Source: Demequina lutea (GTDB lineage: Bacteria; Actinomycetota; Actinomycetes; Actinomycetales; Demequinaceae). From it: a stretch of DNA of 64,000 bases. Below are positions 34,118-42,346 of this stretch, in pieces. Under the pieces are notes generated by a model. The model ran no database searches. It worked only from the letters and a program-made list of their open reading frames with translations, and had not been told where the DNA came from. The first letter of the stretch is position 1, and every line of letters starts with the position of its first letter. The stretch is taken from assembly GCF_013409005.1 (NCBI RefSeq), contig NZ_JACBZO010000001.1:868001-932000 (forward strand). Reading direction: 5' to 3'. Position numbers and translations under genes: made by a program.

Positions 34118-36211
34118 CTACTCCAGCGGAGCGATGGGGGTAACCGTGCCGTCGGACCCGACCGTGCCCGCGTACCACTTCGACGTCGACTCGACGGCAA
34201 GTCGTGGAATGTATTCGAGGGCGTACTCGCCACTCAGCAAATTGCTCGTGAAGACCGGTGCTGGAGTGATTGACCACACCGTTTCTGGACTACGAGTCAC
34301 GACGACAGGGTCCTGGCCCCACACCTTGGCCATGCGCGCGAGCGCGTCTGCCTGCAGCGGCTCCAAGGCGAGAACAACGGGAACGTCGCACATCACGCGG
34401 ATGGTCCCGAAGTAACCCGACGATCCCGACAGGATGACCGGGCGGCCATCGATGATGCGGCACAGTTTGTCGATTTCGGCGCGGGCTCCGCCCTGTTCCC
34501 TCATGTAAATATAGGGGGGTGCCGAGACGGGATTCGCGGCGCCAAGTTTGACGCTGACGTAGGTCGAGATGGGTGCGGCGACCAGGATAATCGCGGCAAT
34601 CACCGAGGCGACGTGGGTCGCGTGCTCGCGCTCGTAGGGGGAGGAAAAGCGCCGTGCTACCCACTGCGCAAGCCACCATGCCCCCACGCCCGCTGCGATC
34701 GCGAGACCGGGAAGAGTGATCGGCTCGAAGCGCCGAATGGCCCACAGCTGATCTGGAACGATCTCGGGGCGCAGCAGGTAGACCAGGCTTGGCACGGCGA
34801 AGGCGCCCAGGAAGACGACCGCGATCGGCCTCGACGTGAAGGTGCGCCAGACGATGATTGCGAGACCGAGCGTCGCGAGGGCGAGTATCGGCCACGTCAG
34901 GTAGTAGCTCAGCCACGTGATGGTGTGCTCGGCGTAGGTGCGCGTTGGATCGACGGGGTAGCCATCAAGCTGCTGGAACTGGCCAACGACGTTGTTCGTG
35001 AACTGATCCGTGGTGCTGACCGTGCCCCGCCTGTCGATCATCCACAGGGGCCTCGACGCGAGGACCACCATGGTGAGCGCGGTGAGTGCCGCCGCGATCC
35101 TGGCGAGGACGACGCGATGCGCCGCCACCGAGACCCTCACCCGGCCAAGGAACGGCGCAATCGCCACCTGAAAAATCACGACGAGGACCACGACGGCCGA
35201 ATAGACAATCGCCAGGGTGCGGGCCTCGCTGCCGAGCCTTTCGATATACGAGGTGCTCCAGCGCCACAGCGACCAGTAACCCGCGCCCACCATGAGCGCC
35301 TGAGGAATGACGACGGCCAAGAGCGGCGCGATTCCCTTCTTGCCGCGCCACACGCACACCACGCCCACACCGAGAAGGACGCCAAGCGCGTAGACGCCGC
35401 CGTCGATGCGGCACAGGGCAGTAGCACCCGATGTCGCGCCGGCCGCCACGAGGGCTCCGATGCGGCCCTCTTCGAGTCCGCGCCAAGCCCAAGCAATCGA
35501 CGCCACGATGAGCAGGAGCGTGAGGGGCTCCGAATAGGGCGAGCGGCTTAGGCCGATGTGTGAGACGGTGAGGGCAACCAGGGCGGCGGGTCCGAGGGCG
35601 GCGAACGGCCCCAGGAGTCTCCTCGCCACGAGATACACCGCGAGAATTCCGATGCCGCCAATCACGATGTTGGTGGCGAGTACGCCGGTCACGCCGTCGA
35701 CCCAGCCGCCGACGGACAGGACGGCTGGCAGCATCTTCGCGCCTTGCGGCTGAACGACGTTTCCGGACAAATTCCACGCTTGCCACGCGTCGGCAATGAC
35801 GTTTGTCTGCTGAGCGGCAGCCTCGATCGCCCCGCGGGTGGGGATATCCGTCGTGGGGTGGTTCGTGAGCCAGACGCCCGTCAGTGACAGGAAACCAGGG
35901 TCCCTGGTGACGACGAGGTATTCCGACGCAAAGAAGAACCCGACGACGATCCAGGCCGCCACGCCGCCGAGAGACCACCTGGCAGCGCGGGCATCGGCGT
36001 CGCTCGGGGCGTCGTGCGGTCGGATCGCACGCCACAACGCGACACCGACGATGAGGGCCAGGGGGAGAGTGGTCCACGGCCGATGGATGCCCAAAGTGAC
36101 AGTGGTTCCCGCGGCGAGCGCCACGGCAACCGTCGCGGCAACAAGCATCTCGGGGAACCTGGAGAGCAGGTCAGTCGCGGCGCGGCCGCGTGCAAAGCGC
36201 TTGAGTCTCAC
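34118..36211 (-). CDS. Polytopic GT-C-like membrane protein
   Basis: A 697-aa integral membrane protein with about 12 hydrophobic segments and a soluble C-terminal domain of about 130 residues. An acidic loop after the second or third segment (FFASEYLVVTRDPGFLSLTG) and the general layout recall GT-C glycosyltransferases that use polyprenyl-phosphate sugars, but no diagnostic motif is certain. GTG 36211 lies 6 nt after TAGTGT. It is divergent from the two-component regulator (81 bp). The nearby GtrA gene also concerns lipid-linked sugars, so a cell-wall glycan role is plausible inference. Confidence 0.6.
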   Translation of the reverse strand: MRLKRFARGRAATDLLSRFPEMLVAATVAVALAAGTTVTLGIHRPWTTLPLALIVGVALWRAIRPHDAPSDADARAARWSLGGVAAWIVVGFFFASEYLVVTRDPGFLSLTGVWLTNHPTTDIPTRGAIEAAAQQTNVIADAWQAWNLSGNVVQPQGAKMLPAVLSVGGWVDGVTGVLATNIVIGGIGILAVYLVARRLLGPFAALGPAALVALTVSHIGLSRSPYSEPLTLLLIVASIAWAWRGLEEGRIGALVAAGATSGATALCRIDGGVYALGVLLGVGVVCVWRGKKGIAPLLAVVIPQALMVGAGYWSLWRWSTSYIERLGSEARTLAIVYSAVVVLVVIFQVAIAPFLGRVRVSVAAHRVVLARIAAALTALTMVVLASRPLWMIDRRGTVSTTDQFTNNVVGQFQQLDGYPVDPTRTYAEHTITWLSYYLTWPILALATLGLAIIVWRTFTSRPIAVVFLGAFAVPSLVYLLRPEIVPDQLWAIRRFEPITLPGLAIAAGVGAWWLAQWVARRFSSPYEREHATHVASVIAAIILVAAPISTYVSVKLGAANPVSAPPYIYMREQGGARAEIDKLCRIIDGRPVILSGSSGYFGTIRVMCDVPVVLALEPLQADALARMAKVWGQDPVVVTRSPETVWSITPAPVFTSNLLSGEYALEYIPRLAVESTSKWYAGTVGSDGTVTPIAPLE

Positions 36212-36217
36212 GTCGGG

Positions 36218-36223
36218 ACACTA
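36218..36223 (-). promoter_or_regulatory. -10 element of GT-C-like gene (leaderless)
   Basis: TAGTGT on the minus strand, 6 nt before GTG 36211. Confidence 0.42.
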
Positions 36224-36280
36224 TCAACGCTTCGGGACACCACTCGATCAACTCGGCGTGGCAAAGTCGCTCCCCACGGG

Positions 36281-36286
36281 TAATGT
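36281..36286 (+). promoter_or_regulatory. -10 element of response regulator gene (leaderless)
   Basis: TAATGT ends 6 nt before ATG 36293. Confidence 0.45.
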
Positions 36287-36292
36287 GGCCTC

Positions 36293-36967
36293 ATGGCGAG
36301 AATAGTCTTGGTCGAAGATGACCCCACCATTTCAGAACCCTTGACCCGCGCTTTGGGGCGAGAGGGCTATGTAGTGGAGTGGTTTGGGACCGGTCAAGGT
36401 GGTGTCGGTGCCGCACATACAGCGGATTTGCTGATTCTTGATCTCGGTCTGCCCGACATCGATGGCGTGGAGGTGGCCCGTCGCGTGCGCGATCAGGGCC
36501 TGACCGTTCCCATCCTCATGCTGACCGCCAGGGCCGATGAGGTAGACCTCGTCGTGGGGCTTGACGCCGGCGCCGATGACTACGTCACCAAGCCCTTCCG
36601 CTTGGCCGAGTTGTTGGCACGCGTGCGCGCCCTGCTGCGCCGACGCGGAGACGGCGAAGGCGCGGGTGAGCTCGTCGCCGGCGGAATCCGGGTCGACGTT
36701 TCGGGTCACAGGGCATTCCTTGACGACAAGGAGCTCCAGTTGAGCGGCAAGGAGTTCGACCTGTTGCAGGTGCTCGTTGCGCACGCCGGTTCCGTGGTGT
36801 CGCGCGACCAACTCATGCGCGACGTGTGGGACGCGGACCCACACGCCCCGTCGAAGACTCTCGACATGCACGTCTCTTGGCTGCGGCGAAAATTGGGTGA
36901 CGATGCCGCCCAGCCGCGCTTTATCACCACGGTGCGGGGCATGGGCTTCCGCTTCGAGAACGACTGA
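36293..36967 (+). CDS. OmpR-family response regulator
   Basis: A 224-aa DNA-binding regulator. Receiver domain residues 1-115: acidic pair Asp9-Asp10, phospho-acceptor Asp50 in LLILDLGLPD, and the conserved Lys in VTKPF. The winged-helix domain (about 130-224) has SGKEFDLLQVLVAHAG and the ending ITTVRGMGFRFE. It is paired with the histidine kinase that begins 3 bp after its stop. Targets unknown; the divergent GT-C gene is a natural candidate. Confidence 0.93.
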   Translation: MARIVLVEDDPTISEPLTRALGREGYVVEWFGTGQGGVGAAHTADLLILDLGLPDIDGVEVARRVRDQGLTVPILMLTARADEVDLVVGLDAGADDYVTKPFRLAELLARVRALLRRRGDGEGAGELVAGGIRVDVSGHRAFLDDKELQLSGKEFDLLQVLVAHAGSVVSRDQLMRDVWDADPHAPSKTLDMHVSWLRRKLGDDAAQPRFITTVRGMGFRFEND

Positions 36968-36970
36968 GCG

Positions 36971-38287
36971 GTGCGCCGCAGGGTCCTTGGCGCGACGCTT
37001 TCCGCCTTGGCGGTCGCCATGGTGCTGCTCGGCATCCCCCTGGGAATATTCGCATTCCAGTTGGTGAAGGGTGATTCGCTGCGGGCTCTCGACTCGCGGA
37101 CGGCGACCGCGGCCAGGGCAATCGAGGTGCGTTACGTGGCGGGCGAGCCGCTCGACGGAAGCATCCTCGCGAATTTCCTTAGTTCCTCGACCGGCGCGCC
37201 TCGGTACATTGCCGTGACTCTTCCCGACGGAAGAAAGATGTCCGCGGGGACCGAGCCCCAGCCGTCGTTCCGGGGCAGTTTCGTGACCGATTCCGGCGTG
37301 GTTGTCATCATGGCTATCTCTCGGTCCGAGGTGTTTTGGGAGGCGGCTCGCGCCGTCGGGTTGGTCCTCGCGGTCGGTGTGGTTGCCGTCCTGGCTGGCG
37401 CCGCCATGGCGTCGTGGCAGGCAAACCGGTTGGCCGCACCTCTCGTGTATTTGGCGGCCTCGGCCGAGCTGATCGGCTCGGGCCAAACGCGACCGAAACT
37501 CAAACCGAGCGGCGTCGAGGAGATCGACTTGGTGGCGGACGAGCTTGCGCGGAGCGCGGACCGCATGGCGGCCAGGCTGTCCGCCGAGCGACAATTTGCG
37601 GCCGATGCTTCCCACCAATTGCGCACGCCGCTCACGGCGTTGAGCATGCGCCTTGAGGAGATCGGCGCGACGACCACTCAGGATGAGGTGCGCGTGGAGG
37701 TCGAGGCTTCGCTCGAACAGATCGAGAGGCTCGTCGGCGTGGTGGACGAACTGTTGGGGCGAACGCGGCGAACGCTTGGCTCAGGAACCGAATTGGTGAT
37801 GTTGAGCGACGTTTTTGAACAACAGCGCTCCGAGTGGAGCGCCGCATTTACCAAGGCGGGGAGGAAGCTTCGCTGGGGCGAAACCGACGCCACGGTTTTC
37901 GCCACTCCGGGTGGTCTCGCTCAGGTGCTCGCGACGCTCATCGAAAACTCCCTCATCCATGGAGGAGGCACGACGACCGTTGTTGCCCGCGCGTCGGGGG
38001 CAAGTCACGCAATGGTCATCGAGGTGCGCGATCAGGGGGAGGGCGTTCCCGAGGAGATCGCCTCTCGCATTTTTGAGCGTGCGGTGACGTCGGGAAAGGG
38101 CACTGGGCTCGGCCTCGCGCTCGCCCGCGACCTCGTGACCGCGGACGGCGGCCGTCTCGAGCTCTCTCAACGCGTGCCCGCAGTGTTCTCGGTGTTCCTG
38201 CAGGGGGTGCCAAAAATGGTGGATCTCGACACGGTGGTCTCGCACGGAAAGCAAGAGTCACCGCGGCGACGCAGGAGCGGCGGCTAA
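36971..38287 (+). CDS. Sensor histidine kinase
   Basis: A 438-aa membrane kinase, partner of the upstream regulator. Two membrane segments (about 10-35 and 125-150) enclose a small external sensor of about 90 residues. A HAMP-like linker follows, then HisKA with His215 in ASHQLRTPL, and HATPase_c with N (IENSLIHGG), G1 (DQGEGVP) and G2 (GKGTGLGLALA) boxes. It has a basic tail (PRRRRSGG). GTG start 36971, 3 bp from the regulator stop. Its 3' end overlaps the convergent gtrA-like gene by 4 bp. Confidence 0.91.
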   Translation: MRRRVLGATLSALAVAMVLLGIPLGIFAFQLVKGDSLRALDSRTATAARAIEVRYVAGEPLDGSILANFLSSSTGAPRYIAVTLPDGRKMSAGTEPQPSFRGSFVTDSGVVVIMAISRSEVFWEAARAVGLVLAVGVVAVLAGAAMASWQANRLAAPLVYLAASAELIGSGQTRPKLKPSGVEEIDLVADELARSADRMAARLSAERQFAADASHQLRTPLTALSMRLEEIGATTTQDEVRVEVEASLEQIERLVGVVDELLGRTRRTLGSGTELVMLSDVFEQQRSEWSAAFTKAGRKLRWGETDATVFATPGGLAQVLATLIENSLIHGGGTTTVVARASGASHAMVIEVRDQGEGVPEEIASRIFERAVTSGKGTGLGLALARDLVTADGGRLELSQRVPAVFSVFLQGVPKMVDLDTVVSHGKQESPRRRRSGG

Positions 38288-38805
38288 GGAGCCGATGGCG
38301 CCTGTTCGGATCCCTCGGCGTCTGTTGACGATGCCGGATCGGACGCAAACACGAATCTCGTGAAGCCTGCGTAGCGGGCGATGGTACCCAGGCCGATTCC
38401 CACGAGAGTCGACAGGTTGTCTGCCAGCCAGGATGTCCAACCGAGGCCGTGGTGCGTGATCGCCACCGTTCCCGCCTCAAGGACGAGGGCGACTGCGTTG
38501 ACGGCGCCAAAGAGTAGAAGTTCCTTTGTGGGGCGGTGGCGGCGCCTGTCCTTGAATGTCCAGCCCCGATGTGCGACCCAAGCGAAGGCAACCGAAACCA
38601 CTGTCGCGATGACCTTGGCGGTCACCACCCTGTCGTAGTTTCCGAAAACGGCGACGTCGACGCCAAGGGGCCCCGCGCGCAAGAGGTTGAACACGCCGAG
38701 ATTAATCACGACGCCGAGTGCCCCGACCACGCCGAACTTGGTGAGTACGGCGGCGCGATCGCGCACCCACGAGGTGGCGCGCCGCACCGGAGTCACTGTG
38801 CTCAT
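38284..38805 (-). CDS. GtrA-family membrane protein
   Basis: A 173-aa protein with four hydrophobic segments, GtrA type: these proteins assist transfer or flipping of polyprenyl-linked sugars for envelope glycans. Seen: KFGVVGALGVVINLGVFNLL at the start, AWVAHRGWTF in the middle and YAGFTRFVF near the end, all family marks. Start ATG 38805; a longer open frame upstream overlaps purK and is not used. The gtrA-purK-purE order is conserved in actinobacteria. Confidence 0.88.
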   Translation of the reverse strand: MSTVTPVRRATSWVRDRAAVLTKFGVVGALGVVINLGVFNLLRAGPLGVDVAVFGNYDRVVTAKVIATVVSVAFAWVAHRGWTFKDRRRHRPTKELLLFGAVNAVALVLEAGTVAITHHGLGWTSWLADNLSTLVGIGLGTIARYAGFTRFVFASDPASSTDAEGSEQAPSAP

Positions 38806-38827
38806 GAGCCACGAGCGTACTGGCAGG

Positions 38828-38833
38828 TAGGTT
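38828..38833 (+). promoter_or_regulatory. -10 element of purK (leaderless)
   Basis: TAGGTT ends 6 nt before ATG 38840; AGGGG in the gap could also act as a ribosome binding site. Confidence 0.38.
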
Positions 38834-38839
38834 AGGGGC

Positions 38840-39979
38840 ATGACGCGAGTGGCTGTGGTTGGCGGCGGACAGCTGGCCAGAATGATGGCGCCTGCCGCGA
38901 CGGCAATGGGTGTCACGCTGCGGGTCCTGGTCGAATCGACCGAGGCATCGGCCGCCCTCGCCGCGCACGAGACGGTAGTGGGACTCCCAGGAGACGCCGA
39001 CGCGATCCGGTCCCTGCTGGCCGAGCCTCGTCCGGATGTCATCACGTGGGAACACGAACACATCCCCCTCGAGGTCTTCGCGCTCGCCGCCGAGATGGGT
39101 GTCGCCGCGCGGCCAGGCGCATCGGCCCTGTTGTTTGCCCGTGACAAGATCGCGATGCGCGAGCGCCTCGACTCTTTGGGACTGCCGATGCCCGCTTGGC
39201 GCACGGTGGAGACGGAGGACGAGGTCGAGGCCTTCCTGGCGGTTCACGGCGGTGTGGGGGTCCTCAAGACGTCCATGGGCGGCTACGACGGCAAGGGAGT
39301 GCGCATCGTGCGCAATCCTGCCGAAGTCGACGACTGGCTCGCCGCGGCTGCCGACGGTGGCCCGCCGCTATTGATCGAGGAAAAGGTGGCATACGACAGG
39401 GAGGTGGCCATCCAGGTGGCGCGCCGACCATCGGGTGAGATGAGGGCCTGGCCGCTCGTCGAGTCCATTCAGGTCGACGGAGTGTGTGCCGAGGTGATCG
39501 CCCCCGCTCCGGAGCTTTCTTCTGCGCTGCAGGCCGAAGCCGAACGCATCGGTCGGTTGGTCGCGACCGAGCTCGACGTCACCGGTGTGCTCGCCGTCGA
39601 GATGTTCGACGTTGGCGGGCGGCTACTTATCAACGAGCTCGCCATGCGTCCCCATAACTCCGGGCACTGGAGCATCGAGGGGTCGGTGACGAGCCAATTC
39701 GAGCAGCACCTCAGGGCGGTCCTTGATTGGCCGCTCGGCGACACCTCGACTCTCGCCCCCGTGACGGTGATGGCCAACGTCCTTGGTGGCTCGCGTGAGG
39801 ATCTCGCGACGGCTTGGCCAGGCGTGGCGGACCCCAGCGTCAAGGTGCACCTGTACGGCAAAGGCGTGAGGACGGGCCGCAAGGTGGGCCATGTCACGTG
39901 CATGGGGCAACGTGTCGATGACGTGAGGAGGCGAGCCGCCGAGGCCGCCGACTGGATCAGGGATGGAGGCGCCGCATGA
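38840..39979 (+). CDS. purK: N5-carboxyaminoimidazole ribonucleotide synthase PurK
   Basis: ATP-grasp enzyme of purine biosynthesis: turns AIR, bicarbonate and ATP into N5-CAIR. 379 aa, the usual length. Seen: [13 protein letters not shown] at the start, [15 protein letters not shown] in the ATP-binding lid, and the metal and ATP loop [26 protein letters not shown] ([16 protein letters not shown]). Its stop overlaps purE as ATGA, so the pathway's next enzyme is made from the same mRNA. Confidence 0.97.
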   Translation: MTRVAVVGGGQLARMMAPAATAMGVTLRVLVESTEASAALAAHETVVGLPGDADAIRSLLAEPRPDVITWEHEHIPLEVFALAAEMGVAARPGASALLFARDKIAMRERLDSLGLPMPAWRTVETEDEVEAFLAVHGGVGVLKTSMGGYDGKGVRIVRNPAEVDDWLAAAADGGPPLLIEEKVAYDREVAIQVARRPSGEMRAWPLVESIQVDGVCAEVIAPAPELSSALQAEAERIGRLVATELDVTGVLAVEMFDVGGRLLINELAMRPHNSGHWSIEGSVTSQFEQHLRAVLDWPLGDTSTLAPVTVMANVLGGSREDLATAWPGVADPSVKVHLYGKGVRTGRKVGHVTCMGQRVDDVRRRAAEAADWIRDGGAA

Positions 39980-40476
39980 GCGCACGTGTGGGCATAGTCA
40001 TGGGATCCGACTCCGACTGGCCGGTGATGAGGGAAGCCGCCGCGGCGCTCGATGAATTCGGCATCGCGTACGAGAAGGACGTCGTGTCTGCTCACCGCAT
40101 GCCCGAGCGCATGATCGCCTACGGCAGGGATGCCGAAGAGCGTGGATTGCGGGTCATCATTGCAGGGGCGGGCGGCGCCGCACACCTACCCGGGATGCTC
40201 GCCTCCGTGACCGCGCTGCCGGTCATCGGAGTGCCGGTGCCGCTCGCTTACCTCGATGGGATGGACTCGCTGCTCAGCATCGTGCAGATGCCTGCGGGCG
40301 TGCCCGTTGCGACCGTATCGATCGCCGGCGCGCGTAACGCGGGTCTGCTCGCGGCGCGCATTCTTGGTGCGGGCGAGGGCGAAGAGGCCGCCGCTATCCG
40401 TGAGGCCATGCGAGGCTTCCAGGATCGATTGCGGGCAACTGCCGAAGCGAAGGGCGCCGCGCTTAGGGAACTCTAG
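39976..40476 (+). CDS. purE: N5-CAIR mutase PurE
   Basis: Moves the carboxyl group of N5-CAIR to give CAIR; class I PurE, 166 aa. Diagnostic start [13 protein letters not shown], then [11 protein letters not shown] with the catalytic His, and [12 protein letters not shown] for the phosphate site. Translationally coupled to purK. It converges on the LCP gene. Confidence 0.97.
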   Translation: MSARVGIVMGSDSDWPVMREAAAALDEFGIAYEKDVVSAHRMPERMIAYGRDAEERGLRVIIAGAGGAAHLPGMLASVTALPVIGVPVPLAYLDGMDSLLSIVQMPAGVPVATVSIAGARNAGLLAARILGAGEGEEAAAIREAMRGFQDRLRATAEAKGAALREL

Positions 40477-40534
40477 CGCTCGGGAGTTCTAGCTGTACTC
40501 GGCAGGCCCCTGTGGCCACGTGCGGGTCCACCGC

Positions 40535-40558
40535 GGAGCCGGCTCGAGAGCCGGCCCC
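40535..40558. terminator. Inverted repeat between purE and LCP gene
   Basis: GCCGGCTC (40538-40545) pairs with GAGCCGGC (40548-40555), extending by two G:C pairs past one mismatch. It sits between convergent genes. No U-tract and a 2-nt formal loop, so it is a weak terminator candidate. Confidence 0.38.
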
Positions 40559-40584
40559 ACGGCGACCCGTCTGATGCAATCTGC

Positions 40585-41799
40585 CTATGAGCCGCAAGCC
40601 GCGAGGATTCCGGCTTGGCTATTCGGATCCACGGTTGCGGCGCCGGTGGCGGTTCCCGTCGTGGGAGCCACCGCGGTTCCTGCCGCGGGGGCGGTGTTGG
40701 CGGGGGAGTTCGACTGGGAATCGAGCAGCGGAGCGATCGGTTGATCGGCGATGATGGCCTGCCACACGGCCTTGGCCTTGCCGCTGAATTGGACCCTGTT
40801 TTTGGGGTCCGGAGGGTATGCCTCTTCCGGAGCCGTGGCGAAGGTGATCCCGGTCGAGGGATTGAGGCTGCGCAGGGAGTACGCGAGCCCACCCACGTAG
40901 TTGAGGTTGCCCAGGTCGGGGTCGACCGTCAGGGAGTTAGCAACGGCCTTGATGAAGTTGGTGACGTCCTGGGGCCGGTAGAGCATCTGGGCACTCAGGA
41001 CCTTGCTGGCCAGGTTCTTGAGGAATTCCTGCTGGCGTTTGATGCGGTCGAGGTCGGAGCCGCTCGTGTTAATCCCGTGGCGCATGCGCACATACGCGAT
41101 TGCTTGGCTGCCATTGAGAACCTGCGGTCCAGGGTTCAGGTACGTGCCCGAGAACGGGTCGGCGTACTTGACGGGGATACACACCGGCACGCCTCCGACG
41201 GCATCGACCATGTCCCGGAAGCCGACGAAGTCGATGACGGCAAAGTGATCGATGTGGATGCCTGTGAGCGACTCGACCGTCTTGATCACGCATGCCGCGC
41301 CATCGGCGTTCGAGCCGTGCGCCGCGCCGTTGGCGAAGGCCACGTTGAACATGGCTGTCCAACCCAACTGGGAGGACCCATCCGAACGGTCGCACGTGGG
41401 GACCTTGACGATCGTGTCGCGGGGAATCGACACCACGTCAATGCGGGTTCGATCCGCGGAGACGTGCATGAGCAGGGTCGTGTCGTTGCGCTGGCCGCCG
41501 TCCTGGCCGCCGATGGCGGCGTTGGCGCCCGAACGGGAATCGGAGCCCATCAGCAGGATATTGACGGCGGCGCCAGATGATCCATCGGCTGGCGGGAGAG
41601 CCGCGGCGGGGCGGTTGGGCCCGAGCAGGGGAGCAATGTCCTCGGTCGTGATGTGCGATTCGACCTGTGCTTTGTAGGTCTGTACGAACACCAGGCCAAA
41701 GCCGGCGGTCGCCGCCACGAGCCACGTGATGCCCTTGAGGACCGGGTGGCCAGGTCTCTTGGCGGCGTGTCTGACGTGGACGTCGGTCTGTTCGGTCAT
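40585..41799 (-). CDS. LytR-CpsA-Psr (LCP) family protein
   Basis: A 404-aa envelope enzyme; LCP proteins transfer polyprenyl-linked glycans or teichoic acids onto peptidoglycan. Single membrane anchor at about residues 25-45, then the LCP domain: NILLMGSDSR, RNDTTLLMHVSADRTRIDVVSIPRD (RNDTTLLMH, VSIPRDT), GYSQ-equivalent GWTAMFNVAFANGA, and VRMRHGINTSGSDLDRIKRQQEFL (SDLDRIKRQQEF) with the phosphate-binding Arg residues. The tail is low-complexity Ala/Thr/Pro with Cys near the end. ATG 41799 has GGAGAG upstream. Divergent from the WhiB2-type gene. Confidence 0.92.
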   Translation of the reverse strand: MTEQTDVHVRHAAKRPGHPVLKGITWLVAATAGFGLVFVQTYKAQVESHITTEDIAPLLGPNRPAAALPPADGSSGAAVNILLMGSDSRSGANAAIGGQDGGQRNDTTLLMHVSADRTRIDVVSIPRDTIVKVPTCDRSDGSSQLGWTAMFNVAFANGAAHGSNADGAACVIKTVESLTGIHIDHFAVIDFVGFRDMVDAVGGVPVCIPVKYADPFSGTYLNPGPQVLNGSQAIAYVRMRHGINTSGSDLDRIKRQQEFLKNLASKVLSAQMLYRPQDVTNFIKAVANSLTVDPDLGNLNYVGGLAYSLRSLNPSTGITFATAPEEAYPPDPKNRVQFSGKAKAVWQAIIADQPIAPLLDSQSNSPANTAPAAGTAVAPTTGTATGAATVDPNSQAGILAACGS

Positions 41800-41825
41800 G
41801 GTTCTACTCTCCGGCTTGCATCAGT

Positions 41826-41854
41826 CTCATAGTGTAAGTGCCTCAACCTCACAA
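41826..41854 (-). promoter_or_regulatory. Promoter of LCP gene
   Basis: On the minus strand TTGTGA (41849-41854), 17-bp spacer, TATGAG (41826-41831). Confidence 0.4.
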
Positions 41855-41929
41855 CGATTATGAAGTCGATTCGGTTGGGCCTAGATGCCCCTTCCCGTGC
41901 ATCAACACGCCGTGTGCGCTACATTCGAC

Positions 41930-41958
41930 TTGACGGACGCGGATTACACCGGTGTAAT
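41930..41958 (+). promoter_or_regulatory. Promoter of WhiB2-type gene
   Basis: TTGACG (41930-41935), 17-bp spacer, TGTAAT (41953-41958): one of the best sigma-70-like promoters in the window. The expected start gives a leader of about 40 nt. Confidence 0.62.
41943..41958. promoter_or_regulatory. 16-bp palindrome over the WhiB2 promoter -10
   Basis: ATTACACCGGTGTAAT, perfect and without spacer. Its right half contains the -10 box, so a bound protein would block RNA polymerase. A second hairpin CGGGGT-ac-ACCCCG (41969-41982) lies in the leader. Confidence 0.6.
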
Positions 41959-42004
41959 TCAGTGCGAGCGGGGTACACCCCGGCATCGATCGGAGGATGG
42001 GCAT

Positions 42005-42319
42005 ATGTGGAATTTGTATACGGGCTCCCTCCCGTCCGATGCGGGCACGAAGGTCAAAATTGCCTCGGTCGTCGACATTTTCTCGGTGGAGGGCGACGGG
42101 CCCCTCGGCTGGCAGGATCGTGCGCTGTGTGCGCAGACCGATCCTGAGGCATTCTTCCCCGAAAAGGGCGGATCGACACGCGAGGCAAAAAAGGTGTGCA
42201 CCTCTTGTGACGTGCGCTCCGAGTGCCTTGAGTACGCCTTGGCTCATGACGAGCGCTTCGGCATCTGGGGTGGGTTGTCCGAGCGGGAGCGTCGCAAGCT
42301 CAAGCGCCGCGCGGTCTAG
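42005..42319 (+). CDS. whiB2: WhiB-family regulator, WhiB2/WhmD type
   Basis: A 104-aa [4Fe-4S] regulator; WhiB2/WhmD controls septation in mycobacteria and streptomycetes (WhiB). Cluster ligands Cys42, Cys65, Cys68 and Cys74; GIWGG at 86-90; basic end RERRKLKRRAV. A non-conserved 35-residue N-terminus precedes the first Cys. ATG 42005 is set by GGAGG eight bases upstream. Neighbours (LCP, GT2, ManB) are envelope genes, and the same group surrounds whiB2 in mycobacteria, which supports the WhiB2 call. Confidence 0.88.
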   Translation: MWNLYTGSLPSDAGTKVKIASVVDIFSVEGDGPLGWQDRALCAQTDPEAFFPEKGGSTREAKKVCTSCDVRSECLEYALAHDERFGIWGGLSERERRKLKRRAV

Positions 42320-42346
42320 GGTGCCGCGGCGGAACCCACAAGCTTC

